A program made the position numbers and the translations under genes. DNA of 28,711 nt from a virus: IMG/VR virus record IMGVR_UViG_3300036945_000258, positions 1-28,711 of that record, one strand, 5' to 3'. The notes under the pieces were generated by a model, which worked only from the letters and a program-made list of their open reading frames with translations, had not been told where the DNA came from and did not search any database. The first letter of the stretch is position 1. The number at the start of each line of letters is the position of its first letter. Positions 13,695 to 19,318 of the stretch are shown in pieces.

Positions 13695-15823
13695 TGTGGC
13701 ATCTCCGTCTGTTCGCGCATCTCAGGGATGCCGCCTTGTTCCATCGCAGCCGCGACCACACCCATAGCAATGTCTTGGATCTGCTGCTCGGTCATGCCGG
13801 CCTGCACTGCGCTAATGCGCTGCGTTTCAGCTTGGTACGCCTTGATCTCAGCTTCGTAGTCCTTGCGGCGCTGCTCTTGCACCTCAATCGACTTGCCGAC
13901 GTTCTGGATCATCTGGTGCATCTGCTCCATCTCTTGACCCATCGCCTCCATCTGCTGCTGCGCGGCCTGCAAGGCAGGGTTTTCATCTGCATCCGACATA
14001 AACTTAGGATCGATGGTCTTGGCAAACCGCTTGGCCATCTCCTGAGCGCCAGGCCAGTCCATGTTCTTGACGAACAGGTCGCCTGCTACCGCCCAGAGTT
14101 GCGGGTTGCCTTGCAGCAGTTGCGCCATCGCCTCAAGGGCTTCTTGGCGCTTGGTGGCGTAGCCGGGGCCAGTGGTAGCCACTACGTCGTACTTACCGAC
14201 GCCGGGGTTGTAGATCTTCTCCACCACGATGCCTTGCTCGTCAACAATCCTGTTGACGGGCTGCTGCTGGTCAGGGTTGATCTTGACCATCTTGGTTTCG
14301 CCGTCTTCACCAATGATCCGGGCGATGCGCTGCGTGTCGTAAATCTTCGGGATAAGGTCCACCAGTTGACGGGCAACGTGCCGTACGCCGCGAGCCAAGT
14401 TGTCACCATAGTGATAGGTGCCAACGTCGCCCTCGCGCTGGCGGGCGAGGATGGCTTTGCCTGACCGCTCGTTAGAACCCATGCCCAACGAGGCGTTGTA
14501 CTGCCCCGTGGTGGACTTGATGTCCTCAGACGCCCCCGCCTTGGCCTGTAGAAGGCCGCTGGAGGCCATCGGGGGCTGTGCCCGCTGGGGCAGTGGCAGA
14601 ACGGCACCTTGGCCGTCTGTAACGTCTGGGTTGACCTCCAAATACGGCCAGTTTTGCGTATTGGCGGTCTTCCACTTATCTTCGTAGCCCTCAAACTGGC
14701 CGCCATAGCCAATAAATGGTGCTTTTGGGGCCAAAGCCAGCATTTCGGCCTCTTGGCTGACCCAATAGTTGTACATCCGCTGTGCATCCTTGGCGTTTCG
14801 CACCAAGCCCGACACATACAGGCGCCCATCGACCTCAAATTCGTTGCCGACGATGCGAATTACGGGAATCCACTTGCCCGCCCATTCGCGTTCCTCAAGG
14901 ATTTCGTACCCGTTGATCTTGCAATACTTCACCCGTGGGCGATCAGCCTCTCGACTGCGTTTCGGCTTACCATAAATCGCACGAAGTTGCTTATCTTCGG
15001 GCGTGCCCTCAAACGCGGTGGCGTTTCCGGGGTACAGGTTCAGCGTAGTCCGGTCATAGTCAATATAGTAATAGTCCGCAATGCGGATCGTATCTTCATT
15101 GAGCCAGTTCGAGATCGACTGATCGCCCACTCCCAACGACTGTAGGGTCGTAATGGGGGCGGCATCGGGGTACAGGCGGGTGTATTCCGCTCTAGTCAGG
15201 TCTTCAGTAACAAAACACCACTTGGCATCCGCGCCCGTCGGGTCTTGGATGGTCGGGTCCATGTACACGCTAAAGCTGTTACGGACTCGACCAATCTTGA
15301 TGTCTTGGTCGAACGTAGCTTCGTCGCAATACTCAGTCAGCAGGCGGATGTAGCCCTCACCGTAGCTCACTTGGTTCTCGCAGGCGGTGTCGTAGGCGAC
15401 GTCGGCGTCCGAGATGTACTCGATGTGCCGGATCATGCCGTTGAAAATCTCAGCGACCTGAACGTCGGCCTTGTCATCGACCGGGATGACCTTTGCGCCT
15501 GGCCGGTTCTGCCGCTGGTCGTTCGTGACTTGACGGACGTGTTGCGGCAGCTTGTTGATCGTCAGGCAGGGCCGAGCGTTGATCGTTTGGCCCTGCACCG
15601 CGCCACGGGTTGCCAGCACATCCGCCGGCCATTGCCAGTGGTTGTCAGGGCTACCGCCGTAAAACTTCAGGTCGTCGATCTCGTCTTCGCGGCTCTCAGA
15701 GTAGCAAGAAACAGCCATGTCAAGCCTGGCGCGGGCGGTTGCCAGAACGTCAGAGTCGCTTTTTTTGGGCTTACCACCCACAGCGACAGCAGCGGCTGCG
15801 ACGATCCCGGTAACGTCAACCAT
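13691..15823 (-). CDS. Portal protein, P22 gp1-like
   Basis: The 710-residue product forms the dodecameric ring through which DNA enters and leaves the head. It resembles the P22 portal family in length and in signature segments: an early helix and turn (DDLKFYGGSPDNHWQWPAD), RPCLTINKLPQHVRQVTNDQ, the YGEGYIRLLTEY strand, DPTIQDPTGADAKWCF, the stem region ending ALAPKAPFIGYGGQFEGYED, and IKSTTGQYNASLGMGSNERS. Residues from about 610 form a long glutamine- and methionine-rich coiled coil (QQQMEAMGQEMEQMHQMIQN), parallel to the barrel helix of P22 gp1. It sits between the small basic gene and the DUF5856-like gene in the virion operon. Confidence 0.93.
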   Translation of the reverse strand: MVDVTGIVAAAAVAVGGKPKKSDSDVLATARARLDMAVSCYSESREDEIDDLKFYGGSPDNHWQWPADVLATRGAVQGQTINARPCLTINKLPQHVRQVTNDQRQNRPGAKVIPVDDKADVQVAEIFNGMIRHIEYISDADVAYDTACENQVSYGEGYIRLLTEYCDEATFDQDIKIGRVRNSFSVYMDPTIQDPTGADAKWCFVTEDLTRAEYTRLYPDAAPITTLQSLGVGDQSISNWLNEDTIRIADYYYIDYDRTTLNLYPGNATAFEGTPEDKQLRAIYGKPKRSREADRPRVKYCKINGYEILEEREWAGKWIPVIRIVGNEFEVDGRLYVSGLVRNAKDAQRMYNYWVSQEAEMLALAPKAPFIGYGGQFEGYEDKWKTANTQNWPYLEVNPDVTDGQGAVLPLPQRAQPPMASSGLLQAKAGASEDIKSTTGQYNASLGMGSNERSGKAILARQREGDVGTYHYGDNLARGVRHVARQLVDLIPKIYDTQRIARIIGEDGETKMVKINPDQQQPVNRIVDEQGIVVEKIYNPGVGKYDVVATTGPGYATKRQEALEAMAQLLQGNPQLWAVAGDLFVKNMDWPGAQEMAKRFAKTIDPKFMSDADENPALQAAQQQMEAMGQEMEQMHQMIQNVGKSIEVQEQRRKDYEAEIKAYQAETQRISAVQAGMTEQQIQDIAMGVVAAAMEQGGIPEMREQTEMPQ

Positions 15824-15824
15824 G

Positions 15825-15977
15825 TTATTTCTTCTTAGCCGTCTTGGCCGAGTCTTTGAAGTCTTTGGCCGTAGGCGCGTTCTTGCTGCTAGGCTTGTTC
15901 ATCTTTTCACCAGAACCCGCTTTGATGCGAGCCTGTTTAGCGTTGATATTAGCGTACAGACCGGGTTTGGTAGCCAT
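15825..15977 (-). CDS. Small basic phage protein (DUF6321-like)
   Basis: The product is 50 residues (MATKPGLYANINAKQARIKA, then GSGEKMNKPSSKNAPTAKDF). The LYANIxAKxxRIxAGSGEKM pattern followed by a lysine-rich KDFKDSAKTAKKK tail is common in phage genomes close to terminase and portal genes and corresponds to what is labelled DUF6321. The ATG at 15977 comes one base after the terminase gene stop, and the portal ATG follows one base after its own stop. High positive charge suggests nucleic-acid contact, but no role has been established. Confidence 0.78.
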   Translation of the reverse strand: MATKPGLYANINAKQARIKAGSGEKMNKPSSKNAPTAKDFKDSAKTAKKK

Positions 15978-15978
15978 T

Positions 15979-17508
15979 CTATGATCCCATCCAAGATGTA
16001 CTGCCCGTAAAGTCCGAATAGACCTTGCGGGTAGGGGTTCGTGAATTGTACTCGCCTCGGCTGGCAACAGGAAACGCAAACGTCACCGCCAGCGCGTCGG
16101 CTGCGTCTGGAGAGGCCAGTCCACGGGATTTCATATCCTTCTTGCTCTCTAGATAGATCGTGCCCGTGCTGTCAGGTTTGGTCTTGGGGCCTGTCAGGTC
16201 GTTCTTAAGCTGCCGGTCCTCTTGGACTGCGGCAGTTTTAAGCCACTCCCGCATTGCGCCCCAGATTTCCGCTCGCTTATTACCCCACATAATCGGGTTC
16301 TTCGCTTTCCAGCCAAAGTTCACCCCACGCACTTTATACCTCTGCTCCGTCAGCCGGTCAAGGATGCCGTACCCGAGCCCGCCTTCGTCCAGCACCACCA
16401 GCGCCGGCTTGAAGTCCTCGATGGCCTCGATGACGTGCCCGACCACCGTCATGGTGTCGTCGCCCTTGTACCGCCTGATCTCCAACAGGTCGCGCCCTTG
16501 CCGCGCTACAATGACGGTCGAATCCGACCCGCTACGCGCTGGGTCCACGCCGATCACGATGGGCGCCTGCGGGTCTTTGTACTTAGGCCGCTTGAACGCC
16601 TCGTCTACGATACGCGGAGGAATAAACTGCTCATCTCCAGTAGACGGAAACTCCCCGTACACCTCAATCCGCGCCTGCGGCGAGTCCTCGCCATACTCGT
16701 CAATAATCTGCTGATATACCGCCTTGTCCGTGTCCTCGACCGTGCGGGCGTCAATCTGCCGGATGTTCCAGAACGCTCGCTTGGCGTTGAAGCACTCATA
16801 GAAGTACCCCTGGTTACGTCGCGGGTTGCTGAACGCGCACCAGAACCTGTGCGGCGTGTTCTCCGTAAAGAAGCCCTGCGCAACGTCCCAGATCTTGTCT
16901 GGAATACCCGACGCCTCGTCGAAGATCAGCATCACGCCGTCTGAGTTGTGCAGACCCGCGTAGGCGTCCGGGTTCTCCTCCGACCACAGCCTGCCCTCCG
17001 CGCCCCAGTACCGCGTGCCCTTGCGCAGGTCGCGCTCGACGATCTCCGCTAGCCACTTGGCCGGCGTGATCCGTGTCGCCGAGATTTCCCACCAGTGGCT
17101 GTTCATCAGCATCGCCAGCCACTTGGTTATCTCCGCCCATGTGATGGAGCGTAGCTGCGCCTCTGAGTTGGCCGACACGATGACCGACGCGCCGATGCGG
17201 GTCGTCAGCATCCACAGCACCAGCCAAGACACTAAGGCTGATTTACCGATACCGCGCCCTGACGCCGTGGCCATGCGCAACACCTTGTACATGTCCACAT
17301 CGCCGTTGTCCGCGATGTGGTTCTTGATGTCGCGCAGCACCTGACGCTGCCAGGTGCGGGGGCCTTTGTACCGTTCTAGCGGTGTGCCCGGCTCCCCCCA
17401 AGGGAACGCGAACAAGACGAACTTCTCAGGGTCGTTGACTATCTGCGGCGACCAGAGTCGGGTCATTAGCCCCTGCTCTTGTTCCGCCGAGAATTTGGGC
17501 TCTTGCAT
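15979..17508 (-). CDS. terL: Terminase large subunit
   Basis: The 509-residue product is the packaging motor ATPase and nuclease. The ATPase half shows an adenine-binding-like start (RTWQRQVLRD), a Walker A of the form GRGIGKS at residues 84-90, and a Walker B VMLIFDE with D197 and E198. The nuclease half (RNase H fold) shows GVDPARSGSD with D322, VVLDEGGLG with D374 and E375, and SPDAADAL with D468 and D471, the expected acidic metal-binding residues. GAGGTG lies five bases before the ATG. It overlaps the small terminase gene by 80 bases. The strategy (headful or cohesive ends) cannot be told from this sequence alone. Confidence 0.95.
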   Translation of the reverse strand: MQEPKFSAEQEQGLMTRLWSPQIVNDPEKFVLFAFPWGEPGTPLERYKGPRTWQRQVLRDIKNHIADNGDVDMYKVLRMATASGRGIGKSALVSWLVLWMLTTRIGASVIVSANSEAQLRSITWAEITKWLAMLMNSHWWEISATRITPAKWLAEIVERDLRKGTRYWGAEGRLWSEENPDAYAGLHNSDGVMLIFDEASGIPDKIWDVAQGFFTENTPHRFWCAFSNPRRNQGYFYECFNAKRAFWNIRQIDARTVEDTDKAVYQQIIDEYGEDSPQARIEVYGEFPSTGDEQFIPPRIVDEAFKRPKYKDPQAPIVIGVDPARSGSDSTVIVARQGRDLLEIRRYKGDDTMTVVGHVIEAIEDFKPALVVLDEGGLGYGILDRLTEQRYKVRGVNFGWKAKNPIMWGNKRAEIWGAMREWLKTAAVQEDRQLKNDLTGPKTKPDSTGTIYLESKKDMKSRGLASPDAADALAVTFAFPVASRGEYNSRTPTRKVYSDFTGSTSWMGS

Positions 17509-17905
17509 TCGGCACCTCTTCGACCATCTCTACCACGCGCCGCTGCGCGGCCTCCAGCGCAGCCGTGATACTGATCTGCTGCGCTACGTCGATTTGCACC
17601 TGTTGCTTAGCAACCCAGCCGTAAGCGTGCTTCAGTATCTCCAGCGCCGCCTTGGAGTCGCCCGCCTCGGCTGCTTCGTGCAGCTTGTTAGACATACTGA
17701 GTTCGCCGTCGGCGCGGCCTTTTAGTTCAGCCAACTCCGCGATGGGGTCCAACTCACGCAAGCGCCGGTACTCGGTGGGCAGCAGCCCTGCGGCTAGCGC
17801 CAGTGTGTCGCCCTTTAGGCCGCGCTTCGCTGCGTCGTATACGCGGTTTAGTACGGCCTCGGTAGCACGCACTTCCCTGACAGATAGGGGCAGACTTTTG
17901 AACAT
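17426..17905 (-). CDS. terS: Terminase small subunit
   Basis: The 159-residue product would recognise phage DNA and load the large terminase. The N-terminal half is helical with a helix-turn-helix-like segment (VYDAAKRGLKGDTLALAAGL, then LPTEYRRLRELD); the centre is a helix pair (ADGELSMSNKLHEAAEAGDS, KAALEILKHAYGWV) typical of small terminases in which the oligomer core follows the DNA-binding domain; a C-terminal amphipathic helix (ALEAAQRRVVEMVEEV) precedes a tail that overlaps terL. I chose the ATG at 17905; a TTG at 17923 is also in frame, but the promoter -10 lies between them, so a transcript from it could not include the TTG. There is no clear Shine-Dalgarno sequence. Confidence 0.82.
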   Translation of the reverse strand: MFKSLPLSVREVRATEAVLNRVYDAAKRGLKGDTLALAAGLLPTEYRRLRELDPIAELAELKGRADGELSMSNKLHEAAEAGDSKAALEILKHAYGWVAKQQVQIDVAQQISITAALEAAQRRVVEMVEEVPNARAQILGGTRAGANDPTLVAADSQRP

Positions 17906-17913
17906 GCTTTGAG

Positions 17914-17945
17914 TGTATAGCAAAAAATATTAAAAAAATTACCAA
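17914..17945 (-). promoter_or_regulatory. Leftward promoter for the packaging/virion operon
   Basis: Reading leftward there is an extended -10 (TGC then TATACA, 17914-17922) behind a long A/T tract (17921-17940). A weak -35 candidate TTGGTA lies at 17940-17945 with a 20-base spacer, so recognition may depend on the extended -10 and the A/T tract. The predicted start is near 17907, only a few bases before the terS ATG, giving a nearly leaderless mRNA. Confidence 0.55.
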
Positions 17946-18040
17946 AATTCTTGTGGCCCCTACGTAGCCGTTGGCCCTGTCGCGTCGGCCCTACCCGGGG
18001 GGTAGTGTGCGCTCACCTACATGCACTAGGCAGGCAGGCG

Positions 18041-18330
18041 TGGGTGGTTGTCGCCGTGTCCACGCACACCGCACCCAGCATGTGGGCGGTTGTCGCCACG
18101 TCCACACACATCGCATCGGCTATCTGATGTGTGGGCGGTTGTCGCCGTGTCCACACACAGTTGATGTGCTGTCTGCGGGGTGTTTGACGCCCCTCCACGC
18201 GGTAGCCAAAATGTGGGCGGTTGTAGCGCCACCCACCAGCATCGCTGGCCGTACGTGCTACTGTGTATATATACAGTTATTTTCTTTTTCTCAAGGGTCT
18301 AATAAACAACCAACGACAACCGCCCACCCA
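18041..18330. repeat. Iteron-like repeat array
   Basis: The core TGGGYGGTTGTCG occurs directly at 18041-18053, 18083-18095 and 18132-18144, with one mismatch at 18214-18226, and inverted at 18314-18326. The first three copies extend to about 28 similar bases ending in CCACRCACA. Inside each of these GGYG and CGCC can pair around a five-base loop (with one G-T pair in the first copy), and TGTG-type and CACA-type ends can extend the stem; the third copy has the longest outer arms (18128-18133 with 18152-18157). Unit spacing is 42, 49 and 82 bases. Iterated sites of this kind bind replication initiators, terminases or repressors in other systems; the binder here is unknown. Confidence 0.82.
18264..18275. 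promoter_or_regulatory. 12-bp A/T palindrome TGTATATATACA
   Basis: A perfect palindrome sits between the fourth direct and the inverted repeat copy, in the most A/T-rich part of the region and followed by a pyrimidine run (18278-18291). It could be a melting site of an origin or an operator half-site pair. Confidence 0.5.
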
Positions 18331-18379
18331 TAGGAGGGCGACCGCGCCACATCGCGCACACAATCCGCACACAAACCAC

Positions 18380-18408
18380 TTGACAGCTGTACGGCATTGC
18401 CTTACAGT
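18380..18408 (+). promoter_or_regulatory. Rightward sigma70-type promoter
   Basis: A consensus -35 TTGACA (18380-18385), a 17-base spacer and a -10 TACAGT (18403-18408) predict a start near 18415. The transcript would carry AGGAG (18424-18428) ahead of the ATG at 18435. It lies 54 bases after the inverted repeat copy, so a protein bound to the array could affect it. Confidence 0.75.
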
Positions 18409-18434
18409 GCTCTCACACCAACTAGGAGCCCGAC

Positions 18435-18608
18435 ATGTTCGAACCCCGCATCATTAGCCAGTACGTCTACCGCGTCACCGAATGCCGGTCCAACCCTATC
18501 GACGCGCTCGCCGACTCGGCGCTGTACTGGGGCGTCAACATCTTTGCCCTTGCTCAGTTCTTGCGCGCTATTGACGCCCCCGGCGCTACGCGCCTCACCC
18601 TCATCTAA
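18435..18608 (+). CDS. 57-residue hypothetical protein, first gene of micro-operon
   Basis: The product reads MFEPRIISQYVYRVTECRSN and on to end in ATRLTLI. The ATG follows AGGAG by six bases and lies just downstream of a strong promoter. The central part has helical character with hydrophobic and aromatic residues (ALADSALYWGVNIFALAQFL), possibly amphipathic and not clearly membrane-spanning. No family is recognised. The same leader ACTAGGAGCCCG stands before this gene and the next one, which indicates duplicated or standardised leaders. Confidence 0.65.
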   Translation: MFEPRIISQYVYRVTECRSNPIDALADSALYWGVNIFALAQFLRAIDAPGATRLTLI

Positions 18609-18623
18609 CTAGGAGCCCGCATC

Positions 18624-18716
18624 ATGACCGACCACTTGAAAGATCTTCTCACCGCAGTGACGCTCGCCGCAGCGCTCTTCGTCTTGCTCAGCTACGGCAT
18701 GGGGGTGTTACTGTGA
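18624..18716 (+). CDS. 30-residue single-span membrane peptide
   Basis: The frame encodes MTDHLKDLLTAVTLAAALFV, then LLSYGMGVLL. It is a short charged start followed by one hydrophobic span of about 22 residues. The ATG is preceded by AGGAGCCCGCATC, the leader motif also seen at 18423. The stop TGA overlaps the GTG start of the next gene (GTGA). This arrangement supports translation. Tiny phage membrane peptides include lysis regulators, superinfection-exclusion proteins and toxins; none can be chosen here. Confidence 0.65.
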   Translation: MTDHLKDLLTAVTLAAALFVLLSYGMGVLL

Positions 18717-18919
18717 ACTGCCACTACACCTACCAGAACCGCGCGGGCGACGTCTACCATGTTCTTACCGAGAACGTCGCGTCATGGGCGGACGAGCCCT
18801 ACCCGCCCGGCGGGTTCCTGCGCGTCATGCGCGACGCGGGCGGGCGGATCCTCGCAGGCCCGCACGTTGATGAACTGATTAGCTGGGCCTGCCACTACAC
18901 CACCACCAAGGGAGACTGA
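18713..18919 (+). CDS. 68-residue hypothetical protein
   Basis: The product starts with a GTG (MNCHYTYQNRAGDVYHVLTE) that overlaps the stop of the membrane peptide. The sequence continues with ASWADEPYPPGGFLRVMRDA, GGRILAGPHVDELISWACHY and TTTKGD. A run of short beta-strands and a proline-glycine turn suggest a small compact domain; two Cys-His pairs (C3/H4 and C61/H62) could bind metal, although the spacing is not that of a known finger. No family is recognised. Confidence 0.62.
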   Translation: MNCHYTYQNRAGDVYHVLTENVASWADEPYPPGGFLRVMRDAGGRILAGPHVDELISWACHYTTTKGD

Positions 18920-18922
18920 ACC

Positions 18923-19213
18923 ATGCCCACCATTACCCGCCAGCCTGACGGCACGCTGTCCACCTACACCGTCACGAACCCAGCAACATGGGCGGCGCTG
19001 CAAAGCCTCAAGCCCATGAAAAAGCCGCGTGCCAAAGCCGACAAGCGCCAGTTCCCACAGTGGCGCGCCGGCATGAGCACGGCCGACTACGTTCGGGGCT
19101 ACTGGCGGCTTAACTTCGTCGATGGTACGGGGCCGTCCGCGTTCTTTCAACCGCTCCCCACCACGCCCGCAGCATGGGCGCCGGATACGGTCGAGATCGA
19201 GACCATAGAATGA
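18923..19213 (+). CDS. 96-residue hypothetical protein
   Basis: The product reads MPTITRQPDGTLSTYTVTNP, then ATWAALQSLKPMKKPRAKAD, and has a tryptophan-rich second half (MSTADYVRGYWRLNFVDG, FFQPLPTTPAAWAPDTVEIE). The middle is strongly basic, so nucleic-acid binding is possible. GGGAG lies before the ATG. The stop overlaps the ATG of the next gene (ATGA). No family is recognised. Confidence 0.65.
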   Translation: MPTITRQPDGTLSTYTVTNPATWAALQSLKPMKKPRAKADKRQFPQWRAGMSTADYVRGYWRLNFVDGTGPSAFFQPLPTTPAAWAPDTVEIETIE

Positions 19214-19272
19214 TCTGGGCCGCACTAGCCGCTCTCGCGGCCCTTGTCCTAATCACCCTCCTCGACCTATAA
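19210..19272 (+). CDS. 20-residue hydrophobic peptide
   Basis: An ATG overlapping the upstream stop as ATGA opens a frame of 20 codons (MIWAALAALAALVLITLLDL). It is almost entirely hydrophobic and long enough for one membrane span. The frame ends 18 bases before the terminator stem, so it is the last cistron. Coupling by ATGA is the main support; a peptide this short could also arise by chance. Confidence 0.5.
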   Translation: MIWAALAALAALVLITLLDL

Positions 19273-19290
19273 TCGAGCCCTCCCTTGATC

Positions 19291-19318
19291 GCCCCCATTC
19301 GTGGGGGCTTTTTTTTTT
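19291..19318 (+). terminator. Strong intrinsic terminator of the micro-gene operon
   Basis: GCCCCCA pairs with TGGGGGC (19291-19297 with 19302-19308) around a TTCG loop, followed by ten Ts (19309-19318). The T-run reaches the stop codon of the convergent primase-helicase gene. Confidence 0.92.

Larger units (their letters stand above)
17906..18434. other. Non-coding control region between divergent operons
   Basis: No credible gene occupies these 529 bases. Short frames exist on both strands, but they run through the repeats and lack Shine-Dalgarno sequences. The region holds the leftward terS promoter, an A/T tract, four direct and one inverted repeat copies, a 12-bp A/T palindrome and the rightward promoter of the micro-gene operon. 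A repeat array with an A/T-rich segment next to a small terminase gene suggests a replication origin, a cos or pac site, or an operator region. Confidence 0.75.

Noticed and set aside
18041-18330. CRISPR array
   Set aside because: Spacing between copies is irregular (42, 49, 82 bases), one copy is inverted, and no cas genes are present.
18013-18333. Small frames on both strands through the repeat region
   Set aside because: They follow the repeats, have no Shine-Dalgarno sequence and give repetitive, unfolded-looking products.
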